Assembly: GCA_002633005.1 (NCBI GenBank)
Contig: NMRA01000139.1
Location: forward strand, 562,050-622,049
Direction: 5' to 3'
DNA from: Phoronis australis
Lineage: Eukaryota > Phoronida > Phoronidae
Length of the DNA: 60,000 nucleotides
How positions within the stretch are numbered: the first letter of the stretch is position 1; every line of letters begins with the position of its first letter. Shown one piece after another: positions 1-11,744 of the stretch. The notes beneath the pieces were generated by a model that had not been told where the DNA came from, did not search any database, and was given only the letters and a program-made list of their open reading frames with translations. Position numbers and translations under genes: made by a program.

Positions 1-2600
1 CCTAGCACCTGTGCGAAATTGCCTGGGTAAGCTCGCGAACACACGAGATTTTTTTTAATTATTAACACACAACATTAACAGTATCTAATAAGCTAACTTA
101 TACATTTAGACTAATTAACTAACGTCTTAATTGGATGGCCAAAAGAAAAGAAAATCTGAGTACAAAATTCCAAGATGAGTTATTGTTTTGAGAAGTGAAT
201 GAGCCAGACTTACATCTATATTTCAATGAAACGGATAAAAAACACGAGCATAGTCAATTGTGCCGTCTGATCGGTAACAGTACTCACCGATTTACACGGG
301 AATCTCCATTTTTTTACTTTGGATCCCACTTCATTCTATTATCATTATCATTATTATTATCATTTGAGATTGTGGACGGTTAGAAAGCTTTGATGCAATT
401 TTGCTCGGTAACCGTGACTAGAACTGGAGTACCGCACTCTGTAGGCCTATGCATTTACAATACACCTTAGGCAATTCTCTGAAAACTAACGCATATATTC
501 ATCTAAGCATGACCTCAAATTGCAAAGCTCATTACTCGATAGTTTCTTAGAATCTCCACCTCGAATTGAGAACGTTGTGACTTGAAGCGAACATTATTTA
601 AAAATTCTCTTTATTTTTGTACGCACTCACTTAGAGATTTCGCGAAGTGCTTCAGCAGGACTTTATGCAAACTGTAGTTGTGCACACTGCATTAGGTTAT
701 GCAAACGTTTGGCAATGCGTCGTCGAGGAGAACGCACAAGCAAAATTACAAATCTGCTCCCGTTAGGAAGTGACCTCTGACGGTGAGGATCAAAATCTTA
801 TCACACGACTTCTCCACGTGAACAATATTAACAGTGGCACCCAGATCATATTGTGCAAATACATTTTATCAAAAAGCACACATTTTTATTTTTTTCTTAT
901 CTCGTTGTCTGCTTATCAATTTGTTGACTGTATTGTAAGAAAATAGCTCAGCTGCTGTTCATGTTTCGAATATTTAAGTTTCATGTTTGCATGCAGTGTA
1001 TAGAAATGGCCAAATCTCTTGCCCAAGGTCAATTCAAAGGCAAACATGACGAAAAAACGTGCTCAATGTTTACACAATAGCATATGTCTCGACCGTCGTA
1101 TAAATCCCTTCAACAATCCAAACATTTGTCTCAACCTATGTTTACGGTTGTTAATCACTGTTGTAGATTTAGCATCGTTACTGTTCATGTATTAAAAAGA
1201 TATTATCGGCGAGAAAAGTGATTTTCTGATACCAGCCTCAACGCAGAATCCAAACTGCAACCGCTGCGCTCGCAGTCCAGCGCTCTGCTGACGGAACAAA
1301 TGTATACCCCACTCGATAAATGGCGCAGTATCTAAGCATAGTTTGTCTGCTAGTCACCGGGTTTGATTTCAGCGAATGTCTGACAGACAACCGTGAAATT
1401 GGCGATTTGTAATAAAACTTGACATAACACAAAAGATTTTCTTGTTTTATAACTTTGATCAGAGCTAACAACTTTAAAAAAGCTATCCAGCACAACAGCA
1501 CCAGAATGCGTTTTTGACCGCAAATGAAGATGTCCCTGTAATAGCTGTAATCATGCAAGCCTAAACACGTTTCATTAATGTTATTATCAACGCTGCTGAC
1601 CATTTCCTTTCAATAATAGGTAAAGAACGTTTAGAAGATGAATCTAAACCTGCTTTCATATTTTTAAAATCTGCGTTACCATTGCAGATTCCACTTAAAG
1701 TTCCGTTTTAACATTGCCCTCTTCCGGTAATTGCACAATTTAATGTTGTTGTTCAGGTACCAAACACTCGTGATTACCAAAGCGGCTTCCCAGCATATTT
1801 ATGAGATTGTTCACTCTGAACACCAAAGCACGTTTGTATCACACACTAGCTTAAAATATTACTGGAATTATTCATTCAACTTGATGTTTGCGTTTGCCTT
1901 AACAAGACGCCTTATCCCGGATGATAGTTTTGAGTAAACACCTCCGGCAAGAGCGCCTGTTTCTTGCATAAATATTTTCGTCCGAACATCCCTGAATTGA
2001 AAAGAAGCATCGAAGCCCAGTTGCTAAAAGAACTTTGGAATTCTACAATAAACTGTGAAGCATTTCACGCGATGTTAGAGAAAATTTTAGCTGCCTTGTC
2101 ACAAACTTTTAATATTGTCTAAGCAAATTTGAATTCCTCGGAACTTCCCTAACCGACAATCCCGGACTGCAAAATTTCGGCGGTCATAACAAAAGCATGT
2201 CAGTTACATATAGTTGTTTCACACAAAATATATTAACGCACACTGTGGTTGGCGACTCTATTGTAAAATTTTGACATTTACGTGAAAGTGGGATGAAACG
2301 CAAAGGGAATAGTTATCGTAGAACTCTCAAACCCCAAAATGCCTTTTATGAAACGCCGAGGGCGTAGCGAAAAAAATGTAAATATGAAATTGTTGAAGAG
2401 TTGCGAAGTTCAAAATTTCCTTTATAATAGGTACTTTAAATATATGTGCTTATATAACAAATCGACCGCAGAGGATCAAATATAGTTGTTGTATCAGGAG
2501 CTAGTAACTATTACTTTTCAGTGCATCATTGTGCACCACTTGTTTAGCCAAAATAACATATCGCACTTTTCCCTGGTCCAAGCAAAAGCAGACGTCGCTT
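1..2600. other. 5' flank, no gene recognised
   Basis: AT-rich sequence with only short ORFs that lack recognisable domains. It holds one copy of a dispersed repeat (1203-1525) and short TTATTATCA-type simple sequence near 340-365. The first 26 bases read open in phase 1 up to a GGTAAG donor-like site, which could be the cut end of another first exon, but too little is present to decide. Confidence 0.6.
1203..1525 (+). repeat. Dispersed repeat, copy 1
   Basis: Similar over about 300 bases to 18411-18665. Both copies start with ATTATCGGCGAGAAAAGT and share further blocks such as ATGTCTG.CAGACAAC and GGCGATTTGT/AGCGATTTGT. The minus-strand ORF across it (to 1603) has a relative on the minus strand of the second copy, but no known domain. 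I take it as an old mobile repeat and not a gene. Confidence 0.6.
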
Positions 2601-2603
2601 CAC

Positions 2604-2640
2604 ACATGCGCGCTCTATAACGAGTCATATGATTGGTTGA
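2604..2640 (+). promoter_or_regulatory. Promoter-like cluster upstream of exon 1A
   Basis: Within 37 bases lie an NRF1-half-like ACATGCGCGC (2604-2613), a TATAA (2616-2620) and an inverted CCAAT box ATTGG (2632-2636), about 220-250 bases before the ATG of candidate exon 1A. Each motif is weak alone, so this is suggestive only. A short uORF (ATG at 2831, four codons) lies between it and exon 1A. Confidence 0.3.
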
Positions 2641-2856
2641 TCAGCTCACAACACTCACACACGCATGGATGTAAAGAAAGTTAATGCCTCTGATGCTCTA
2701 TTGACATTGGTTTCAACTCTGAGATGTTGGCTGTAAATAGACCACAATTTATCTTTCCTTGAGTGGGCTCAACATTCACCGTCCTCAAGGTAGCACGTGC
2801 GATCAGAATCGCGAACACGCAGGTGATAACATGTTGGAACTGTAAACGCTAAGAAA

Positions 2857-2926
2857 ATGTTGCATAACAGGACAGAGATTGGAGTTCTAGTCGGATTTTT
2901 TGTCGTCGCCTTTTTTGCCGGGCTGG
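2857..2926 (+). CDS. Candidate alternative first exon 1A (signal peptide)
   Basis: ATG with A at -3 opens 23 codons plus one base, then a consensus GTAAGT donor at 2927. The peptide begins MLHNRTEIGV and continues with a hydrophobic core rich in V, F and A ending FFAGL, a convincing eukaryotic signal peptide. The single G left over (phase 1) joins the GA at the start of exon 2 (35234) to make Gly, giving a 506-residue receptor subunit. The intron would be about 32 kb. No other receptor exon lies in between. It could instead belong to another gene whose remaining exons are not recognisable, or be coincidental; transcript data would decide. Confidence 0.5.
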
Positions 2927-5900
2927 GTAAGTTACAATGTCGCTTCAGATTGTGTTTATAAGTTCAGATATCGTAGGCAAGGCAAACAATTTAAACATCT
3001 TTCATCTTTCAAGCTATGCATGCACAAAACGCATTCTTCGTGAATTTTTATGGAGTGTATTTTGATTAGGTCTAAAGGTTTGCCTAAGATTCCCTACAGA
3101 TGCAATTAGCAATGATATGATTAACAGGAATATGAATGCATCATGTTTACAGTTAATATCGTGTAGGAGTGCAATTGGTGATTAAAAACGGGCTTTCATG
3201 TATGATCTTATATTCTATTGCTGTTTTGCATTAAGTGTGGGAGAGTTTGCTTGTTTATTACAAACAGCGCTACTCCTAACATCCAACGCTAAGTACAATT
3301 AGCGATCCCAGTACACTGCCGTTGTTGAACTCTTCATAAATCCCAATGTCGTTTTGGCGAAAACGACAACATCTAAAAGACAACCTTAGGGTCTTACTCA
3401 ATTACGTACAGTTATTCTAGAAGAATACACACACTACTAATTTGTAAATTAACTATGTAACTCTTCAAATTCGATTGCTATGACGAGTCATTAGTCGTAG
3501 GGCCTTCGAGCTTGCTAGAGGTGGTAACTAGCCAATTTGGCCGGCGCATTTAACTTACGTTTGCGGTAAAGATATGTCTATAGAAGATTGCATTTAAACC
3601 TGCATCGTCGGTGGACATTCTCAGCGGTTTAATCCCTGGTGATGTCACCTGAACGGACTGACACGCTCGTGTAAAGACGACACATTGCGGCCAGGGGATG
3701 GTTACTACGTTGTGGCGGATAGGTCGGATTACCTACGACCATCGGAAGATTATTGCTGAGAACGTAAACAACCAATTAACCTCACTTTCAACCACAGCAC
3801 TTGTATATGGAGTTACCCGTAGAAAGACAATTATATTTCAAATACTGATCTTATTAAAAATCGATTAAACCATCAAATTTATTGTGTCAATTGCAATGCA
3901 ATAAAACACTACCTTCGTGATTAATTAATCAACTTTACCCATTTTCAAAGAAATGTAGGGCCCACATCTCAACTGTCCTACCTTTCTTGTATGACACGGT
4001 CATATAGACTGACAAATCGAGATTAGCCTAATTATTTACACTAATATTTTTACACCTGAAAATGATATGGATAGCCATTGATTCTTGCCATCCCCACTCA
4101 TCCACGTGAGCCGAGCGTTCGGGCAACTAAGTACATTCAGTGAATTCGACCCTTCGACTGCAGCGCCCGAAGACGCTTTGCCAACCAAATAACACTCGTG
4201 TCAGAAAAGACACAGTGAGATGCATAGATTTTGATATCTTTTCCGACATTGACGTATTACCAGTATCGCATACATTTGGCTTGCACAGACATCTTAACTG
4301 AGCTGCTTGGTGCTCTTACGCCGTTGCAAGTTTTACGGTTAATCAATTGGGTTAGTCACGAAGGTTGGCTATGAATCGAACACGTCATTGTTTAGCACTG
4401 TTTGAGGAAAAGTGAGTACACATTATGAAAACAGCGAAGACAAACATTTATATCGTCCAGTGCCACTGTACTTCGCACTAGAGAACAGGTTCCATATGCG
4501 TATAAGAACAACTCCAGAATAAAGGAGTATTCTGTGGTTGACTCTCTCAACGAGCTTTGTTGATCATGCGAGTTTTCGATCACAGTGTTCGTTTTGCGCG
4601 ATGTGATAACACGTCATGGGTGTTGCCATTTTTGAAGGTGACATAGTAAAGGCGTATTTAAACAATGAATGGAAGTCAAGTGTCATGCTAAATAATGACG
4701 TTACTCTCACAAGACAACCTCGCTCGAAAGATCGACCCCATTCTCCCCGATTCAGAGATTTATTGCCGTTTGTATGCACGTGTAGTCACTTACACTTCAC
4801 ATTCACGGCCTACGGAGCGATTATCGCATGACACTTTTCTAGTTTGAATAAAACTTCACGACCTCCCACGAGAAATGACTTTACTACTGTCCCTTAGTTC
4901 GCTCACGTCAATACAGAGTACAGTTTTCTACTATGATGTATCGACTTTGAGATGTCATAATACAGTTCTCATATGATATTGTGATATTTCGAAAATCATA
5001 CGTGTTGACAGGTAGACATACAGGTGACGTTTCGCCTAACTTATGTCAGTCAGACTATCGCGTTGGCGATAATTAATGTCCATTCACCCACCACCGTCCG
5101 GTGCTGTACAGTAGTTCCGTGCTAAGTCTAATTACTAATTAAGAGAAAGACAAACAGCGTGATGCAATAAAATCCTGCTATCTAAACGTTTACAGTATCG
5201 ACAACTGCTTATAATTTGCCTTATTAGTGATAATGAAATCAATCGTATATTTAGTTGAAATAGGCAGTGATACACTATTAATCCGTCTAATACTTAAACG
5301 CATTGTGTGCGTGGTTTGGACTGCAGTTGGATTGACTGATCCACAACGCATTGTTTGGATCCCTCGGGATATTTAATGTAGATGTATCACGGTCATTCAT
5401 TGACAGCAATCTCGACAGCGAGAGGGATTGTGGATTTTAGCGAGTCACGTACACGTTTATAGTAAAGTCTAATTACCCTGGATGGACTTTGAGATTGGGC
5501 GACTCCTTTGCTGCCAAAATTAATCTAGACAGCTTGGCTCCGATTATTAAAAAATGTCACCCGCAATAATACCGTTGTACATACGTATTCAAATATTACC
5601 GTGAATCCGAAAGTTGAGAGCAATTAAAGGCGACTGGAATAAAAGGAACAACACGCGGGACGACAAAGCAGGTACGCGAGATTGATAAGCGAATAGTCTG
5701 CGTTCGGGAAAAACATGGTACTTCTTCCGGATTCTCTTACCATTCGCAGCTGTCTTGAATGACTCAAAGTCATAAACTGGTTAGTTTGTTTGAGGTAATT
5801 GAGATATTGACGGTCTAGAAATCTCCTTCTGCTTGGCGAAGTAAGTTATCGACCGCTTAAACTCGATCACCTCATTTGGTAGAATTCTGAACAATAATAG

Positions 5901-6520
5901 AATCATAAAATCTGGAATAGGTAATTGAAGTTAATTTAATTAACGGCTTCACCTGCTTAAGGGCTGCTGAGGTCGCTTGGCTTTTACTAATCCATGTGAA
6001 ATTATCTTACGTTGTTACCACCTTTACCGACGTTAATATAAGTATTATTAGAATAAATACTTGGTAGCTGGCGTAATTTAACGGATTTTTGATTTCAAAA
6101 GTCACCCAGAGATTTGCGTGCTCATATGTTCGTTCACATGTGCGATGCACGTTTTGCGTTTCACTAGTTACCCAGCTATTCTGCACAATATCTCGAGTAC
6201 ACTGAGGTATTTGCGACCATTTGAATCAATAAAGAAAACATACAATGGGTTTTATGCGTACTAATATGTCTTAAAATTCAATCAGAACTTAACTAGGCGG
6301 ATAATAAGCTTTTCATCACCTACCACACACTGTGGGTGTCCGCACAGGAATTTGTTAGAACCGGCGTGAGTATATGTACAGGCCTACAAGGCGACATCTG
6401 CCCCAAACGATGAGTGCGGTATCCTGTGATGAAGACGATAGGGACTTGTTGACAAGTCGGTGTATTAGACCAAATGTTAACAAAACTGTAGATTTTAACC
6501 CAGTACAAATGCATTTATTC
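2927..6520. other. Intron-like sequence, nothing recognised
   Basis: About 3.6 kb of AT-rich DNA without an ORF of interest, clear repeat or RNA gene that I can name. If exon 1A is real, this is the start of its long first intron. Confidence 0.5.
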
Positions 6521-6529
6521 TCTGAATGA

Positions 6530-6890
6530 AGAAAGCCTGTAGAACTTGATTTTAGACTCAATATCAATCTGCCAGTCATTGGATCACATGGCCTCGTATT
6601 TTTGAAGTTAGTAAAGTTTAGCACAAACAAAAGGTACATTGATCGCAAAACAACTCTACCAACCACGCGACTAAATTTCATTTGATATAAAAATAGTTTC
6701 AGGAACGCTGCTAAATTATCACTTCGTTTTCGTTTTTGCAGCTTCGAGATGTTTCATGGAAATCATAAAAAAATATTTTTATAGCTCCTCATGAAAAGTG
6801 GAAGAAGTTAAAAACCATTCCGTAAAGTAAAGTGCATAAAGAATCCGAAGTTAATCGTTGGACATTTTCTAGGGTCCCACATAACAACAC
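6530..6890 (+). repeat. Dispersed repeat family R1, copy 1
   Basis: Shares blocks with 7960-8420 and 50440-50780. Examples are CAATCTGCCAGTCATTGGATCACATG, which resembles the block near 8012, and the 3' end ACATTTTCTAGGGTCCCACATAAC, which resembles ACATTTTTCTAGGATCCTACAT at 8390 and ACATTTTTCTCGGGTTCTACATAAC at 50748. No coding signal survives. Its 3' part overlaps the left arm of the foldback. Confidence 0.6.
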
Positions 6891-7812
6891 GAGACCACTT
6901 AATCATATGTACGGTCTTACACAGGGTGTTCCATCGAAACAGGAAACCCCGGTGAAAACAGACATCTCGGTTCGAAAACAGACTCCGCACTTTCAAAAAA
7001 GCTAACCATCCCGAAAAACACGAAGCCCAACCTTTGCAACAGTAATCCTGGGGATCGGACAGGACACTCCACCCGGTGACCGAAACACCACTTCCGCATT
7101 TCATGTCAAACTTTGATTGATGGAAAATAAATCGTCCTGTTTTAAATAGTTGTTGTGATATGTTGTTTTACTATATGTTGTTTTACTTATGACGGATTGG
7201 CGCTCTACGTTATTGTGCTGCTAAAGTTGTGGTGGGATCTCTTGCGTCGACTTGCGGCGCCATGAAATATTGCGTCACCTATTGGCCAATTTCTTTTTTT
7301 TGTTTTTGAAAACATTTTTGGAGAAACTACTGAATAATCTGGAATTAACTAAATATTCACAGAGATAACAACGTGTTGAGAGTATAGGTTATGTTGAAAT
7401 GCCCCCACAGACAAGTTGCAGTTTTACCGATAAAAATCAAATAACAAAGTCATTATAATATAAGTTACGCTGTATTATTGAACATTTGTAACAAAAAGAC
7501 ATGAAGAAAACAACTGGAAATTACTTAAAAACCCTTTACTCAAAGCTTGAAGCTACTGACAACGGTCTCAGAAAATTGGAAAAATTTCCTGTCCAGTCAT
7601 GGGGTTCTTGTTTTTAAGGTCAGGGTTTGTGTTTTTCGGGCTGGTTAGCTGTTTTGAAGGTGCGGGAGTCGGTTTTCTACTCCAAGATATCTGTTTTCAC
7701 CGGGGCCCTGTTTCGATGGAGCACCCTGTATAAGACTGACCCCGCATAAGATTAAGTGATCTCATGTTGTTATGTGGGACCCTAGAAAATGTCCAACGAT
7801 TAATTTCGGAAC
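6845..7812. mobile_element. Foldback element with about 225-bp inverted arms
   Basis: Bases 6845-7070 and 7588-7812 are imperfect reverse complements of each other. Examples are GTTATGTGGGACCCTAGAAA at 7769 against its complement at 6868, and CTGTTTTCACCGGGG at 7690 against its complement near 6948. Inside the arms is the mariner-like terminal motif ACAGGGTGTTCC and its complement GGAGCACCCTGTA. The spacer is about 517 bases. Both arms would read as one hydrophobic ORF, which is a by-product of the palindrome. No transposase is visible. Confidence 0.7.
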
Positions 7813-7959
7813 GTTATACTTCAGAAATGAATGATCGCATTCAAACGAAACATACAGATACAATTCTTTGTGCACTTTACTCTAAACCGGTGAACGGAGT
7901 TGTTTTTAAATTGTTCCATTTTTCACGAGGAGTTTTATATCGGGATTCGTGTTTCGATG

Positions 7960-8420
7960 GATCACTTTGTTATAGAAAATTGGAAACTTGTGGATTTGGA
8001 CTTTTGGATTTGCCAATCTGCCATTTATCGGGTCACGTGAGCAAACGTCTTCAGTAAAATTTATCATAAATAAAACACTTTCATGAAAACAAAACAACGG
8101 TTTCAATACGAGACCAAACTTTGTATGATATATGAAATCTCAAAAAAGCTTAAAATTTACTATTTTCTAAATGATCCTTTCATTTTCGTTTTAGGCAACT
8201 TGATTTTTTCACGAAAAATACAGAAGTTATATTTTGATTGTCCCTAATTCAAATGTGGAGCATTTTTAAACAATTCCTAACCTCTCGTTGGAGCACAATG
8301 CGGAAGGCATTGTATTAGGAGGTGTCATGTGAATTCGAAAAGCCATTTCCGAGATATGACGTTCAGAACTTATATATAAAAATTTGGACATTTTTCTAGG
8401 ATCCTACATACATGTACATA
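7960..8420 (+). repeat. Dispersed repeat family R1, copy 2
   Basis: Same family as 6530-6890 and 50440-50780. It contains GATTTGCCAATCTGCCATTT, then GGGTCACGTGAGC, and ends with ACATTTTTCTAGGATCCTAC near 8390-8407. The stretch 7765-7850 carries the family's 3' end on the opposite strand, so this 2-kb region has several overlapping insertions. Confidence 0.6.
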
Positions 8421-9598
8421 ACCTTAAGCTCATTATAGACATAAAACTGGACGTGGCCGAATGCCACAGGCGTCTATGGGTCAAACGTTACTTCTGTAAC
8501 GTTCACTCTGCTTGCTGTTCCTTGTCACCTGAATTTAACTGTGGTGATTTTGTCATCAGTTCAACATGTGGCAAACTTCAGAGTACTGGTGTTTGGTGCA
8601 CACAAGCTTTATATTGACGGTTTATATCTATGATTCACGGTTGCGAAATCATGAGTCCAAACCATTGGATCGAAGAATGCATGGCATATCAAGTCAGCAC
8701 TGATTTATGAACAACGTTTTCTCTACTGCCTTGCTTACAACGTTTACCGTGTATCCTTTGAGACGACGTTATCAACGAAGAATTCAACAGTCGACATGTG
8801 TTTAAAAACACGGCTTTAAAATCTATCTATTTATTTCGCGGTAGTGCAGGTTACAAACTATCGTTTCATGCGAGATTATTTAGGATATGTAATGTTGCTG
8901 CTACAGAAGACAATTTCTAGCAGAACAAGTAGTATATTTTACAAACACATGCATATGTTGGATGACTCCCAGGCATGTGCTTAAGATCGGGTTTCATTCT
9001 TTTTAAGTGGGTCTCTGGCAATGCAAACACTGTTACTTTATCTTGTTTCATTCCCATTCAATTAAGGTGTGTATTTATTTCAGATCAATAGATACCTTTG
9101 AAAGGTAAAAACTGAAGCTTTACTATCATTAGTATAAAGCGTTAGTCGTTATTGTGTCAGATTGTAAGAACGTTTGTTTTTGAAGGTTCTAGAAAAGCTT
9201 TCGGCAACGACTTGGCCATTTGTGATACTGTTTTTACTGCTGAGATTTCTTGAGCGTGACTAGGCGCAAATATATAGCAGTAGTGACCAATGATTTTCCG
9301 TTTTGTTTATTGGATACGTCGAATTATACTTTTACTTATAACGCAAATATAAACCCTGACGCTGTGGTTTACTTTCATAACACTTGGAGTTTAGCAACTA
9401 CACACCGCTTGTTATTATGTTTGTAGCCTACGTAAATGGAAGCGTGGCGAATGTACGCGCAGGATGCAAAGTACTAAAAACGGAGGGGAGACATAAGTGT
9501 ATTCACACTACGCCCCTCGATCGGCACGAAGTCAGGTCGCCCAGTTTCTCACATAACTCTCCCACCTCATCGCCGCCATCATTGTCCTTTAAATCAAG
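8421..9598. other. No gene recognised
   Basis: AT-rich DNA with short ORFs only. The + strand ORF from 9384 (137 codons) has no recognisable domain and runs into the next repeat, so I do not call it. Confidence 0.5.
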
Positions 9599-9949
9599 TA
9601 CAGGGTGCTTTACAAATGTCCTCATACTTCAGTACAGCATCGTTAGTTCAAATTCAGTTCCCATGAATCTGACTCTGGGCTTGGGCTTGCGTAAACCGTC
9701 GCGTTCTCTGTATGCACGGGTATGGAAAACAAACGAAAATTTATCAAGCAATTGCCACTGGAATTTCAAGAACGTGAAGAAAGTACAAGACAATTAATTT
9801 TCTTTTTCCATTACATTTATTCTGGTTTAAATACTTAATTCCAGCTTTGTTCACCTCTTTATAGATTTTAATCAGAAACCTTATTCAGAGTAAGCAACGT
9901 AGTTATGGTTGCCATTTGACATGTGAGTTCAATTTTGGGACACCCTGTA
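9599..9949. mobile_element. Small mariner-type MITE candidate
   Basis: Starts TACAGGGTG at 9599 and ends TTTTGGGACACCCTGTA at 9933-9949, so the outer nine bases are inverted copies bounded by TA, as in Tc1/mariner derivatives. The right end equals the right end of the element at 53687-54690. The left end diverges after nine bases, so the boundary there is uncertain. Confidence 0.4.
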
Positions 9950-10421
9950 TTCTCTCACCAGTCACCGATTCACTCCCCTCTCTTTAGCTCCATGCTGCTG
10001 ACGTCACCACTCCCCCCATTTGCTAACAAACCAAAAGTAAGTGTTCAATCCAATAGAAAGAAATATTAAGTGAAGAGTCTTTTTCACTGATAAAATTCAA
10101 ACATTTCTCTGTTTGTGACGGGCACGTGATCAATTGTTAGTCTGTCACAGATGCTGTCTAGTAAAGTAACAATGACCCCGTCACGTCTTCTAATTAGACA
10201 TCTCGTAGGAAACTTCTCATGGACATTGTGACATCTACATATCAAAAATATACCAGGACAACATCAGAGGGCAAGTACTGGGTAATGACTACGCGAAGAA
10301 ACAAGGATGTCAGCAAAGTGTACGACCGGTCAAACATTTTGACTTCATAATAGTGAATAACATCAAAACCGTTACAACGTGATTGATGGGAGCAGGATGC
10401 GTATTTTGGTATTTATTATGT

Positions 10422-10438
10422 GGGGGGGGGGGGNGGGG
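10422..10438. repeat. Poly-G run with one unresolved base
   Basis: A run of G interrupted by an N at 10434. It is the only ambiguous base I noticed and marks a homopolymer sequencing or assembly problem, so its length is unreliable. Confidence 0.95.
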
Positions 10439-10779
10439 TAGAACATACATGTTAAACGAAACGGCTCTCGAGGATTGACAATGGTTATGATATCTGGGCT
10501 GAGTCACATATCAGAGTTCAGTAATGATTGCGCATGTGATATTCACCAGAAATCGCATTTCTTTTAGTCACTGAAGTCAGATGGTTTGATATTAGTGCAC
10601 GCTCTGACCGTTGAAATTAATCTTGTGGTCATATGAAACTACTAGAAAGAACACGACTGCAGTCATGGTAGCGATGGCGGAAATACGGGGTTTTCATGCT
10701 GTGCTGATGAGGGCGATACAGTTTCTTTTCTTATAGGGAAACAAACAAAGAATACGATGTTGATGCTGACATAGTTAAC

Positions 10780-11075
10780 CAACAATGATGAAATGGTGAC
10801 GATGATGACAATAGTAGCGGTAATGATGACAATATTGGCGGTGACAATGGTGAAGATGATGATAATCATCATAATGACGATAGTCATGATGACGATGACG
10901 CTTTTGTGACCACCACGGTGATTACGGTGATGGTAATGATGAGATGGTGGTGACTTTGATGACGATGATAACTGTGATGACAATGGTGACGTCATTCTAA
11001 GAAGTCATGACGATAATAGTGACAATGAAGGTGATAATGGATTGATGACGGTAATAAATGTTGTTGATGACCACG
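10780..11075 (+). repeat. GAT/GAC trinucleotide-rich microsatellite
   Basis: Long degenerate run of GATGATGAC, AATGGTGAC and similar units. It gives long low-complexity ORFs in several frames on both strands, which are artefacts of the repeat. Confidence 0.85.
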
Positions 11076-11624
11076 TCAATGACAAGGACTGGTTGTGTAG
11101 ATGTTCAGACCAACAACCCGAAAATACGAATATCTCTGTCTTTTCCTAATCCTACCGGAGTCTGTTTGCGTTCAATCAATCTACAGTGGGTTGAAGTGGT
11201 TTTTACTTTCAGGCTTCGGAGTTTCGTGCATTCTTTTTGAAACACGTTCATCAGAGTTACCTAAACCACGACCCACCACGAAGTGATCTTGTCAGCGTAA
11301 TGTTGAACAACTACCGCACACAGACACGTTCTGTCATACGTCGCTGTCGTTTTCAATACTGGGAGTCGTTTAACGTGTTCAAAGGCGGATTTGGGTATTC
11401 TGTAGTCGCCCTCTTGCTGACAACTCGTACTGTTAGACGGTAGTGATGAAAAAAAAAATCGTCTGCTGAGATGGAGACACATCGTTGCTAAGGCAAGGGT
11501 TTGAAATGCAATCAGTGACAAATAACATGCGATTGAAAACGCTCAGGAAAAGACCGGGCCGACGCCAACACGTAATTTTTTTATACGAATTCGGCACTCA
11601 GTTACCTGTAGTCAGAGGAGACTG

Positions 11625-11744
11625 ATGAACGCAACTTTCAAGGCGTTTCTATTTTTGATAGCGGAATTAGCGTTTTTGTTTAGTCTACTTACAGAAGATA
11701 CAAGCATCCGAATGAAGAAAACACAAAACAGACATAGAAAATAA
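11625..11744 (+). other. Short ORF with a signal-peptide-like N-terminus
   Basis: 39 codons from ATG to TAA. The first 22 residues (MNATFKAFLF then LIAELAFLFSLL) look like a signal peptide or membrane anchor; the tail is short and basic. There is no consensus donor inside, so it does not behave like exons 1A-1C. It may be chance or a small secreted peptide. I cannot assign a function. Confidence 0.2.

Noticed and set aside
9384-9797. 137-codon + strand ORF
   Set aside because: No signal peptide or domain, biased composition, and it runs into a mariner-type MITE.
10004-10044. Short ORF ending at AAAGTAAGT near 10.0 kb
   Set aside because: Donor-like, but the peptide (MLLTSPLPPF...) is not a signal peptide.
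10663-10995. Ile/Val-rich minus-strand ORF resembling a membrane segment
   Set aside because: Produced by the GAT/GAC microsatellite read on the opposite strand.
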